Below, piece after piece: positions 53,637 to 61,888 of a stretch of 64,000 bases of DNA. Numbering within the stretch: position 1 is the first letter of the stretch; each line of letters begins with the position of its first letter. The notes under the pieces were generated by a model. It worked only from the letters and a program-made list of their open reading frames with translations. It had not been told where the DNA came from and made no database searches. Source of the DNA: Palsa-504 sp963800415 (GTDB lineage Bacteria; Actinomycetota; Actinomycetes; Streptosporangiales; Streptosporangiaceae); the NCBI GenBank assembly GCA_963800415.1, contig CAWDBS010000071.1:1-64000 (forward strand). The letters are read 5' to 3'. The translations under genes and the position numbers were made by a program.

Positions 53637-55064
53637 TCAAGGACCGCCGTCGTCGTTCGCGCGGACAACGGTGTATCCATCGCCGTAGGCGCCGGCGAGG
53701 CGCCATCCCGTTGGCCACACATGTGAAGCGCCCGGTGAAAGGATTCGCGCTTGCTCGAAATGCAGGGCATCAGCGCCGCCGCTGAAGGTCGCCCCGCCGA
53801 ACCAGGCGTCCCCGCTGAAGGTCGCCTCGCCGAACCCGGCGTCGCCGGTAAAGGTCGCCTCGTCAAACGAAGCGCCGCGGTTGAAGGTTGCCTTACCGAA
53901 CGACGCGCCGCCGGTGAAGGCCGCCTCGCCGAACGAAGCGCCGCGGTTGAAAGTCGCCTTACCGAACGACGCGCCGCCGCTGAAGGCCGCCTCGCCGAAC
54001 GACGCGCCGCGGTTGAAAGTCGCCTTCTCGAACGACGCGCCGCTGAAGGTCGCCTTGTCGAAGCACGCGTCGCCAGTGAATGCCGCCTCGCCGAACGACG
54101 CGCCGCCGCTGAAGGCCGCCCCTCGGAACCCGGCGACGCCGCTGAAGGTCGCCCTGCGGAACCCGGCGACGCCGCTGAAAGTTGCCCTGCGGAACCCGGC
54201 GACGCCGCTGAAGGTCGCCCCGCCGAACTGGGCGTCGCCGCTGAAGGCCGTCCCGCGGAACCCGGCGTCGCCGCTGAAGGTCGCCTCGCGGAACTGCGCG
54301 GCGCCGCTGAAGGTCGCCTCGCCGAACTGGGCGTCGCCGCTGAAGGTCGCCCCGCGGAACGAGGCGTCGCCGCTGAAGGTCGCCCCGCCAAACCGAGCGT
54401 CGCCGCTGAAGGTCGCCCCGCCGAACGAGGCGGCGCCGCCGAAGGCCGCCCCGCGGAAGTTGGCGTCGACCATCACGCCGTTTACGAGGTTGAAATCGAT
54501 GAGAGTGGCGCCGGTGAGATCGAGGCGGATGTTATTCCAGAAACGTGAGCTCTCAGGATCGGTGAACTGCTGATCTTCGGCCCTGTCATCGCGCAGATGC
54601 TCGGCAAGAATGTGCTGCGCGGTAAGACGCACCCGTCTTTCTTGGTGCCGTGTGCCGCCGATTCCATCAGTCCCCGTTTCACTCCCAATGCCAGGCTCTT
54701 TCTGGCCTTCGGCGGCCTCGGCCTCGGGCTCTGGTTTGCTGGCTGGCGCGGTGGGGAAGAACGGCATGCGCAGGTAGGCGCAAATGACGTTGACGATGGT
54801 CTGGCGGTGTGCGGGGTTGTCCTGAGCGAGCCGTTCGAGTGCGTACAAGCCGCCGAGCCGGACCGGGGCTTTATCGCTGCCGAGCTGCTCAACCGCCTTG
54901 GTGTAGAGCTCGGTGCTGCGCCGCTCGGTCGCGTCGAGGTCGCTCAGAACTGTCACGATCTCCTGGTGGTGGCGAGGGAAGGCAAGCATCCGCAGCCAGG
55001 CCGGCGTCGGTCGCCACGCTGGCCTGGCACCCTCATGTGCCCGTCGGTCATGGGGGAGCTTCAT
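53637..55064 (-). CDS. Pentapeptide-repeat protein
   Basis: 475 residues. The N-terminal part has LDATERRSTELYTKAVEQLG and RLGGLYALERLAQDNPAHRQ, TIVNVICAYLRMPF, as in actinobacterial pentapeptide-repeat proteins. From about NIRLDLTGATLIDFNLVNGV a run of some 45 pentapeptides of the A-(x)-F type (GGATFSGDASF and similar) should fold as a right-handed square beta-helix. Start: ATG 55064 with GGGAG upstream; TTG 55085 is another possibility. Such helices mimic DNA or provide docking surfaces; the role here is unknown. No transmembrane segments, unlike many relatives. The DNA repeats are well conserved in both directions and could support recombination. Confidence 0.88.
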   Translation of the reverse strand: MKLPHDRRAHEGARPAWRPTPAWLRMLAFPRHHQEIVTVLSDLDATERRSTELYTKAVEQLGSDKAPVRLGGLYALERLAQDNPAHRQTIVNVICAYLRMPFFPTAPASKPEPEAEAAEGQKEPGIGSETGTDGIGGTRHQERRVRLTAQHILAEHLRDDRAEDQQFTDPESSRFWNNIRLDLTGATLIDFNLVNGVMVDANFRGAAFGGAASFGGATFSGDARFGGATFSGDASFRGATFSGDAQFGEATFSGAAQFREATFSGDAGFRGTAFSGDAQFGGATFSGVAGFRRATFSGVAGFRRATFSGVAGFRGAAFSGGASFGEAAFTGDACFDKATFSGASFEKATFNRGASFGEAAFSGGASFGKATFNRGASFGEAAFTGGASFGKATFNRGASFDEATFTGDAGFGEATFSGDAWFGGATFSGGADALHFEQARILSPGASHVWPTGWRLAGAYGDGYTVVRANDDGGP

Positions 55065-55342
55065 GAGGACATCATCTCCCGGCAATAACGTCCATCGCGG
55101 GCGGCCACCCTGGACCTGCCGCCGCCCGTGCCGCCCTCACGCGCCGCCGCGGCATCCAGGCCAGGCCCCGCTCATGACAGACGTGACCGGCGCCCGAACC
55201 ATCTAGTGCGGCCATCGCGGGCGTCGTAGGATAGGCACGGCCCATGCCGTCGTGCGTTGATGAGTGGTACGAGCGGGGCGAGAGGGGAGGAGCCAGCGTT
55301 GCTGTTGCCTCCGCCGCTCACCGCTGTTGCAGAGCCTCACCT

Positions 55343-55481
55343 GCTGCCGAGGGAGCGGACGTCCTTGACCGTATCCGTCGTCATCTGTGCGTCCACGGAG
55401 GATCGTTGGCCGCTTCTCCAGGGATCGGTATCATCACCAGAGTCGGATCCCCATGGAAGTATCAGGGTACCCGGTTGCTGA
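55343..55481 (+). pseudogene. N-terminal fragment of a GT2 glycosyltransferase
   Basis: In frame from about 55358: LTVSVVICASTEDRWPLLQG, SVSSPES, which matches the first 30 residues of the GT2 at 51205 (TVSVVICAYTEDRWVQLRKS). The homology ends there, then comes a stop at 55479. A partial duplicate rather than a gene. The rest of 55086-55491 has no gene. Confidence 0.65.
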
Positions 55482-55491
55482 GAGGTGTGTG

Positions 55492-56412
55492 ATGGGTGCA
55501 CAACCACTAGGGCAAGTCCCCAAGACCATGGGACAGATTGCATTCGACGATGCGTTCCCTGGGCGATCCGTGGGATTCATCCATGATCTCCACCTCGATG
55601 ACCGCCTGACCCTCGCCTCAGTCGCAGATCTCGCCGACCGGCTGCCGCGTCGATCAGTGATCGCCGACACGGCGGCGCAGCCCCTATTGGTTCCTCAAGG
55701 AGGTCCGCCTCGGGGTGCCCTGGAACGACCGGGCGACGTCATACGCGATCTGCACAACGCAAACGCCTGGCTCACCCTGCTCAACGTGGAACACGATCCC
55801 GGCATGGCAGAACTCATGAACACTCATCTCGACCAACTCGAGTCGGGGATGATCGCCAAGCAGGGCAGCAAACGAGGCAAGATGCGCAGGCGGGTGGCAT
55901 TCGTCTTTGTTTCCTCCCCGAATTCGGTCACGCCGGTCCACTTCGACATCGAGCACAGCCTGTTGATGCAGGTCAGTGGGAGCAAGACCGTCAGCATCGG
56001 GTGCTTCGAGAGCAACGCAGTTCGACGGCACGAGTTCGACAGGTATTGGGACGGCTCCCACGGGCGGATCGAGACTCTGCCTCCAGAGGTCGCCGCGTAC
56101 ACCTTGACGCCAGGACGGGCGGTGTACATACCTCCCGGCACGCCGCACTGGGTGCATAACGGTCCCGACATTTCGCTGTCCGTGACGCTCACGTACTTCA
56201 CCGCTGCGACCGTTCGCGAGAACCGCATTGAGGACTTCAACTCGTATCTTCGGCGGCGGCACGTGAAGCCACGGGAGCCGGGGCGTTCCACCACCGTTGA
56301 CACAGCCAAGGTCTGCGCCATGGGAGTCTGGGCCATCGGACGACGCCTTCGGTCTGCCTCGGTCGGCAGGAAGCAGCAGGACAGCCAAGCCCATGCTGAG
56401 GGAGCGGGCTAA
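55492..56412 (+). CDS. JmjC-like cupin protein (candidate Fe(II)/2-oxoglutarate oxygenase)
   Basis: 306 residues. A cupin core with SPNSVTPVHFDIEHSLLMQV (HxD metal-binding pair), GSKTVSIGCFESNAVRRHEF and GRAVYIPPGTPHWVHNGPDI (distal His), followed by a strand SLSVTLTYFT. This is the layout of JmjC/cupin_8-type oxygenases, which hydroxylate proteins or small molecules. ATG 55492 is chosen, with GAGAGGTG upstream; an upstream in-frame extension to 55387 includes the GT2 fragment area. Its placement in a polysaccharide locus suggests modification of a sugar-linked or lipid-linked substrate, but this is inference. Convergent with the FemAB-like gene, 21 bp apart. Confidence 0.8.
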   Translation: MGAQPLGQVPKTMGQIAFDDAFPGRSVGFIHDLHLDDRLTLASVADLADRLPRRSVIADTAAQPLLVPQGGPPRGALERPGDVIRDLHNANAWLTLLNVEHDPGMAELMNTHLDQLESGMIAKQGSKRGKMRRRVAFVFVSSPNSVTPVHFDIEHSLLMQVSGSKTVSIGCFESNAVRRHEFDRYWDGSHGRIETLPPEVAAYTLTPGRAVYIPPGTPHWVHNGPDISLSVTLTYFTAATVRENRIEDFNSYLRRRHVKPREPGRSTTVDTAKVCAMGVWAIGRRLRSASVGRKQQDSQAHAEGAG

Positions 56413-56433
56413 CGGGTCAGGGGAGTCAGCCAG

Positions 56434-57534
56434 TCAGGCCTTCCACCGGGCGACGGCGGATCTGCCGAAGCGAACGCACCGGACCGCTGTCTGCGTGGCT
56501 TGGAACGTCGCCGCCTGGGTGACGCCTCCGAGTCGGCCCACAACCCCCTTGCCCGCTACCAGCCTCACCATCTCTCGATGGTTGGGCGCGAACCGTCCCT
56601 TATAGGGCTCGTCGCCTCGGAGGAAGTCCACTTCGCTGAAGCCTCGGGTACATGCGTCGTCGATGATGGCGGCGAGCAGGACGGTCGTGGCATCCCGCCA
56701 GTGGCGATCGGTGAGCCGGGCGCTTTGATACAGGCTCACCCGGCCGGCCACCTCGAACGCCGTCACGGTCGCGACCACCAGGTTGTCGTTTCTGAGTTCG
56801 TGGACGACCACCTCATCGGCCGCGCAGCCACCAGCGAATCCGGCCGCGAAGCGATCGAAGACGGGCAGGAAGCCGGAGCGGCTTCCCCACTGGGACTGGT
56901 GGAGTTCGCGCAGGGTGTCGAGGCGCTGGACGACGGCCCGGCCCCGGATCGTCTGATGCGTCACGCCTTGGGCCGCGAGGCGCCTGGCGGAGACACGGAG
57001 GTTCCGGCGGAACAGCGAGGGCAGGGTGGCCCGGTACGCCTCCGGGCTGTCGGGCAAGGGCGTGAAGGGGGCCACGGCCATGGGCTGGCGGCGAACGCGG
57101 CCGGGCAGGGCTTCGATCAACTGTGACCCGGCCCGGATGCCCTTGAGGTCCAAGAGGCGCTCACCAGGACGACAGAGCCAGTTCCGGAGGAGGCTGACCA
57201 CCGCCGCCTCGTGGCCGGGGGCGGCGAGCAGGTCGAGATGATCCGGGCACAGCGATCCGTCTCCCATCATCCGGACGCTTAGCACCGGGCGGCGCTTCTC
57301 CAAGGCGAGGCCTCCGAGGAGGTTCGTCCCGTCGACCACCAGAAGGAAGTGGCGGCCAGGTCCACCGGCCCCGGTCAACCACCACGATCGCAGGAAGGGC
57401 GACGGAAGAGGGGAAGAATCCACCAGCTGATCCCACTGCGCAGCCCACCCGTTGAGGCGGGGGACGTCGAGCAAGCTGAGTGGAGCCACTATCGGATCTC
57501 GCGCCGCGTGGTTGCCTTCGGGGAGGGGGCGCAT
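56434..57534 (-). CDS. GNAT/FemAB-like acyltransferase (BioF2/CelD type)
   Basis: 366 residues. Resembles the GNAT/FemAB-type acetyltransferases found in cellulose and polysaccharide loci: PSPFLRSWWLTGAGGPGRHF, LLVVDGTNLLGGLALEKRRP, MGDGSLCPDHLDLLAAPGHE, LPSLFRRNLRVSARRLAAQG, and the acyl-donor end VSLYQSARLTDRHWRDATTV, GFSEVDFLRGDEPYKGRFAP. It may transfer acetyl or amino-acyl groups to a sugar or glycan intermediate. Start ATG 57534 is followed at once by family sequence; the ribosome site is poor. Convergent with the cupin gene. Confidence 0.8.
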   Translation of the reverse strand: MRPLPEGNHAARDPIVAPLSLLDVPRLNGWAAQWDQLVDSSPLPSPFLRSWWLTGAGGPGRHFLLVVDGTNLLGGLALEKRRPVLSVRMMGDGSLCPDHLDLLAAPGHEAAVVSLLRNWLCRPGERLLDLKGIRAGSQLIEALPGRVRRQPMAVAPFTPLPDSPEAYRATLPSLFRRNLRVSARRLAAQGVTHQTIRGRAVVQRLDTLRELHQSQWGSRSGFLPVFDRFAAGFAGGCAADEVVVHELRNDNLVVATVTAFEVAGRVSLYQSARLTDRHWRDATTVLLAAIIDDACTRGFSEVDFLRGDEPYKGRFAPNHREMVRLVAGKGVVGRLGGVTQAATFQATQTAVRCVRFGRSAVARWKA

Positions 57535-57930
57535 CTCACGCCAACAGTCTTCCCACGACCGGCTGAGACATTCTCACACTCCCTGTGCCGGACTGCGGAC
57601 TGTTCCACACCTTCGATGGCGAGGAGCGACCAGGATACGTGGCGAGTCTGGCGTCGGTGACCGAGCACGATGGAATCCTGGTAGATCCATCATGAACTGA
57701 TACGCCTCTGCGGGTGATCGTCGCGGTGGATTCCAACGTCTGCCACACTTGCTTGCCGTCGAAATCGGTCGTGATTGACATGCCCGGAATGTACCGGACG
57801 TCGTAGACGTGGCACCCCTGAATACCGGTGGTGATGTCCGGTCCATGCGGCTACACGGTAACGTTCACTCGACAAGTGCTCCTTGAAATATCGTATCCTT
57901 TGCCCTACGGATGGGTAGCATCCTTAGGCC
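57535..57930. other. Intergenic, no gene recognised
   Basis: A minus-strand frame open from about 57847 to 57536 reads VYDVRYIPGMSITTDFDGKQ and VWQTLESTATITRRGVSVHD, which looks protein-like, but I find no clear start or family. It may be the fragment of a lost gene. Confidence 0.35.
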
Positions 57931-58116
57931 GTGCCACATGACAATGGACGCGCCCGTCTCTGCATATGCGGGCATCCTTACTCCGCGCACCAGCACTACC
58001 GGCGTGGAGCGGAGTGCTCGCTTTGTCCGGACTGCCGGCGTTGGCGGCGGGGTCGCGGGCAGATCATGCGCGTCGTCAGGGGGCTGATTAGCCGGCCCGG
58101 ACGTGAAGATCTCTAG
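57931..58116 (+). CDS. Small zinc-binding protein candidate
   Basis: 61 residues from GTG 57931. The pattern CICGHPYSAHQHYRRGAECS followed by LCPDCRRWRRG gives C-x-C-G-H-x4-H-x-H-(6)-C-x2-C-x2-C, typical of small actinobacterial zinc-ribbon proteins of unknown role. The remainder is basic. Ribosome site is not convincing (TTAGG nearby). It lies between the FemAB-like gene and the leader of the second GT2 copy. Real coding is supported by the cysteine/histidine spacing rather than by context. Confidence 0.5.
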   Translation: MPHDNGRARLCICGHPYSAHQHYRRGAECSLCPDCRRWRRGRGQIMRVVRGLISRPGREDL

Positions 58117-58365
58117 GCAAGCCATGGCTACCTTCGTGCAGGAGACCCGGTGAACACCGGCGGATGGCCGCGGGCGCATCGGCTCGGCTGATGTGCCTGG
58201 TCGGCGTGCGCAGCGGTCACCCATCCTGGCGGCGCGCCGCCCATGTCATAGAAACGGTACCGGTCGCGGCAGGCCTATCTGCCCCCGCATATGCCGCCAG
58301 TGGGTCAGTACTGCTGGCCCTGCCCGCGGCGGCCGCGGTTCCCGCCAGCCTCGTACGGCATCAGA

Positions 58366-58742
58366 AAGCCAAGGTAATCACGGACAGAAACCAGCCGGTT
58401 ACATGAAGTTCTGCGACAGAGTCGCACAAAAGCCATACCAGGCATCTTCCTCCAGCATGATATTGGCTGGTATCGTTTGTATTTCCGTATGTCACGGGAC
58501 GGTGGAGGTGAATGAAACTTAAACAGCAGGCGACTTCATCTCGGGGTTAGGCTGTGTAAAGGGTCGCCGACTTATTTTGCCTGGAATCATGAGGAAAACA
58601 TGGTGTCTCAGGCTACCAGGCAAGACATGTCATCGGCGGATATGCGAGCCGCGTCACCCAGCCAGGACCGCGGCGGGTATTCGAGGTACTATCGCCGCTA
58701 GGCCGGGACCCCGCCTTGCTGCAGAAGCAGGAAGGCGCCGCT
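58366..58742 (+). other. Leader of the second GT2 copy, with a ~130-bp insertion
   Basis: Matches 52376-52620 up to 58612 with conserved blocks: the TGCGAC/GTCGCA hairpin and ATACCAG (58435-58441) paired with CTGGTAT (58467-58473). The original ATG (58601, atggtgtctcag) now starts a 33-codon frame ending in TAG, because about 130 bp absent from copy 1 lie between it and the conserved GT2 sequence. A new ATG at 58743 restores the frame. Confidence 0.6.
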
Positions 58743-58854
58743 ATGCTCGGCTCGAATCTACCTTGGCCACGTGTATCCGTGGTCGTTCCGACTTTGAATG
58801 AAGCAAGAAACCTGCCGTACGTTTTCTCGCGGCTGCCCGCGGAGGTCCACGAGG

Positions 58855-60873
58855 CAACGCCAGGTCTTTTAGGTATTTCGGCCCTGCCGGGTGGTTGATG
58901 CTCCTGTGTTCCAGGTGGTTCGTGGAGTCCTTTTCCTTACGGGATGCGGGCATGGTTTCTGCCCGCGTGTCGCGACGGCTCGGGCGCGCGGTTCCACGGG
59001 CCGCGAGGCGGTGCGGCCTGCCTCCTTTCTTCACGCGGGGCCGGGGTGCTGGTTCAGTGACGGCCGGGCGCGTACACGATGACCTCGTATTTCCCGGTCA
59101 CGGTGGGCTTGGTCGCTGACGTGTGCGGGAATTTCGGGCGTGCTTTCTGCTCGCGCGGGGAGTGCCGGTTCCGGCCAGGGATGTTGAGGGCGTGCAGGTG
59201 AGCGCGGGCGGCGGCGTCTCCCGCGGCGGCGAGCGCCGCGAGGGAGGAGGCAGCGGTGACCTGGGTGGTTTCCATGGAGCGGACGGCGTGGTGCCAGGCG
59301 GCGGTGAAGGATTCCTCGTCGGCGGTGACCGGCCGCGCGTCCTTGCGGCGCAGGGCGCGGGCGGCGGCTTCCTCGCTGCGAAGGGTGGCGGCCTCGCCGG
59401 CGCGGACCAGCTGGGTGGCCGTCAGCCAGGCCCAGGCTTCCTGCAGGACGAGCTGCGGGCAGCCAGAGCGGAGCACGGGCCCGGAGGTCCGGTTCCCGGC
59501 GCCGGTGATCGTCGCCTTGTCCTCGCCGAACGTCGTCTCCGACGCGGTCCACCTGGCGGGATAGGCCTCCCGGATGCTGGCAGCGGGCACCGCCAGCTCG
59601 TCGGGGAAGGTGGTGACCAGGGTGCAGGTCTCCGATACCTCTTCCCCGTCCGGGCCGGTTACGAGGACGGAGTGCTCGGCGACCCGGACCGGGAGCCGGT
59701 CCTCCTTCTTCCCGGACGGGGCGTTCAGCCAGCTGGTGCGGGACCCGTCGGGCAGCCAGCCCTTGCCCGGGGTGTCCTGGAAGGGCAGGGCGATACCGCC
59801 CTTGACGCGGGCGATGACGTGCCCTTCGGCCAGGAGGATCGCGGTGATCAGGTCATGGCCGGGGAAGTTCCGGTCGAAGAGGGTGACCCGGTGCGCGAAC
59901 AGTTCCGGCCGCTCCCGCGCGAGGTCCTTCAGCAGGGTCTGCTCCCCGTCGGAGGCCTTCCCGATGGCGGCGGCGAGGATCGCGCGGCCGGCGCGGGCGG
60001 TCAGCGCGACGATCCTGGCCTGCGGGAACGGGGAGGACCCGTCCCCGGTCCCGGTCGTGCCGAAATAGTTCCGGTTCTCCGTCGTGTCCGCCAGGTTCAC
60101 CAGCATGCCGTCGGCGGCGTTCACGGGCATCCCGGCCAGCATGACCGCGGACGGCTCATCGTCGCCGATGAGGGGGCCTGCGGCGTGCCAGAAGATCTCC
60201 TCCATGATCTCCGCCGGGATCAGCAGCCGCCATCCGGTGACCGTCTTCCCGGTGGGGATGTGCCAGGCCAGGGTGAACGGGATGTCCGCGAGCAGCCCGG
60301 CCAGGGTCCGCATCGCCTCTGAGTACGAGGAGCCGGGCAGCAGGGTCATCGCGATTACCAGGCGGATGACCAGCGGATACGACATCAGCCGGCGGCGTTC
60401 CCGCGGCCGGAGGCGCCCGTTCATCACCGCATTCCCGGCGATCTTGTCGATCACGCCGTCGCCGAGATGCGCCTCCAGGCCGCCGAGGCGGACCAGGTCC
60501 GGCAGCCACGCATCCGCCAGCACGGTGCCGTCCCGCTTCACGAACGCCGGCGCGGTCAGGACCGGCCGGAAGAACCCCGTCTCCTCGCCTTTCGCCGGCG
60601 CCATCCCGGCCACGGTGACCGACCGGGAACTGTGAACCCGCAGGTCAGCGGCACGAACCGTCAGCGTCCCCGCCGGCGTCCCGGCGGCAGGGAACTGCGC
60701 GGAACGAATTGCGGCATCAGTACAGACAAGGCTAGATTGCACCCGGGACTCCCTGGTGAGCGCGGAATTCGACACTCAACGCCTACCAGGAGTCCCGCTC
60801 AGCTTCCAAAGCGGCACAAAACGCCAGGTCACGCAGCCAAGCCAGGCTGAAACCGCCTAAATCCATGGTGTTG
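58855..60873. mobile_element. IS4-family insertion sequence with 11-bp target duplication
   Basis: 2019 bp. The target duplication GGTCCACGAGG is seen at 58844-58854 and 60874-60884; the uninterrupted site is present in GT2 copy 1. Imperfect terminal repeats: left starts CAACGCCAGGTC, right (reverse) CAACACCATGGA, with further matches (TTTAGG, TTTC, GCC) over about 30 bp. It encodes one transposase on the minus strand. An 11-bp duplication is normal for this family. The exact duplication suggests a recent insertion. Confidence 0.93.
59054..60775 (-). CDS. IS4-family DDE transposase
   Basis: 573 residues from GTG 60775. N-terminal DNA-binding part, then the catalytic core: NAADGMLVNLADTTENRNYF with the first Asp, VTLFDRNFPGHDLITA with the second, and YPARWTASETTFGEDKATIT, a complete Y-(2)-R-(3)-E-(6)-K signature typical of IS4 transposases with the catalytic Glu. 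Frame intact from end to end. Length is within the family's range. It occupies most of the element, leaving about 200 bp on the left and 98 bp on the right. Likely active. Confidence 0.9.
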   Translation of the reverse strand: MSNSALTRESRVQSSLVCTDAAIRSAQFPAAGTPAGTLTVRAADLRVHSSRSVTVAGMAPAKGEETGFFRPVLTAPAFVKRDGTVLADAWLPDLVRLGGLEAHLGDGVIDKIAGNAVMNGRLRPRERRRLMSYPLVIRLVIAMTLLPGSSYSEAMRTLAGLLADIPFTLAWHIPTGKTVTGWRLLIPAEIMEEIFWHAAGPLIGDDEPSAVMLAGMPVNAADGMLVNLADTTENRNYFGTTGTGDGSSPFPQARIVALTARAGRAILAAAIGKASDGEQTLLKDLARERPELFAHRVTLFDRNFPGHDLITAILLAEGHVIARVKGGIALPFQDTPGKGWLPDGSRTSWLNAPSGKKEDRLPVRVAEHSVLVTGPDGEEVSETCTLVTTFPDELAVPAASIREAYPARWTASETTFGEDKATITGAGNRTSGPVLRSGCPQLVLQEAWAWLTATQLVRAGEAATLRSEEAAARALRRKDARPVTADEESFTAAWHHAVRSMETTQVTAASSLAALAAAGDAAARAHLHALNIPGRNRHSPREQKARPKFPHTSATKPTVTGKYEVIVYAPGRH

Positions 60874-61777
60874 GGTCCACGAGGTGATCGTGGTGGACGG
60901 GCACTCGGTGGACGACACGATCGCGGTAGCCCGCCGGCTACGGCCCGACGTCCGGGTAGTGCTGCAGACCCGCCGGGGGAAGGGGAACGCGCTCGCTTGC
61001 GGGTTCGAAGCCGCGACCGGTGACGTCATCGCCATGGTCGACGCGGATGGCTCGGCGGATCCGGGCGAGATCCCGAAGTTCGTGCATGCGCTGCTGAGCG
61101 GCGCGGACTTCGCAAAGGGAACACGGTTCGCCGCGGGCGGCGGCAGCAGTGACATCACGCGGCTGCGCAGGCTCGGTAACCGCCTGCTCGGCGGGGTGGT
61201 CAATCTCTGCCATGGAACGCACTACTCAGACCTCTGCTACGGATTCAACGTGTTCTGGCAGAAGCACGTTCCGGTCCTGGGCCTGGACATCACCTCTCCT
61301 CCTTCACCCAGGGGCGACGGGCGGCTGTGGGGCGACGGCTTCGAGATCGAGACGCTCATCCACATGCGGGTAGCGGAGGAGGGGCTCCGCGTCGCTGAAG
61401 TTCCAAGTTTCGAGCATGCCAGGATCCACGGGGCGAGCAACCTGGACGCCATCAGCGACGGCCTTCGCGTGCTGACGACCATCCTGGTCGAACGCCGCCG
61501 CGCCCGCTGCCGTCACCGTTCCCGCCGCCGCGCGCCGGGCGCACGAACCGCGGCGGTACTGGCCCACGGCCTTATCCACACGGAGACGGCCTTCGTGCGC
61601 ATGCTTTACGTCCTGCACTCCATCGAGCACAGCCGCCCCCTGCATACACCGGGCAAGACACCGGCTATCCGGCCACCGACCACATCGCCGATCAGATAGT
61701 GCGCACCGTCCAGCATTGCGCTCAGGCTATCGCCGTACGACTCCTCTGCGGCGGCCGGCCTGGACGACGATCGAGGC

Positions 61778-61888
61778 ATGGCCAGTCCGATGCACATGAT
61801 CACGCTGCCGTCCGGAGACCCAGTCCCGGTGCTTGGCCCCACCCTGTCCGGCGGCCGATGCGGCCGTATGCCCCGTCCGGGTGGTTAA
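61778..61888 (+). pseudogene. Aldo/keto reductase N-terminal remnant
   Basis: ATG 61778 encodes MASPMHMITLPSGDPVPVLG, the first strand of an aldo/keto reductase (usually followed by QGTW), then the match stops and the frame ends at TAA 61886. It overlaps the 3' end of the convergent carboxylase gene (ends 61800), so a deletion appears to have fused the two gene ends. Confidence 0.55.

Larger units (their letters stand above)
58743..61699 (+). pseudogene. GT2-family glycosyltransferase, copy 2, interrupted by an IS
   Basis: Coding pieces 58743-58854 and 60885-61699 join in frame when the element and one target duplicate are removed (codon GTG spans the junction), giving NLPWPRVSVVVPTLNEARNL ... 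HEVIVVDGHSVDDTIAVARR, then LRPDVRVVLQTRRGKGNALA without the frameshift that kills copy 1. The rest is GAD-type GT2 sequence with GDGFEIETLIHMRVAEEGLR. About 308 residues without the IS. Between the copies I see only one substitution and one indel in ~790 bp after the insertion site, against many differences in the leaders. The 3' ends diverge from about 53516/61670. Confidence 0.9.
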
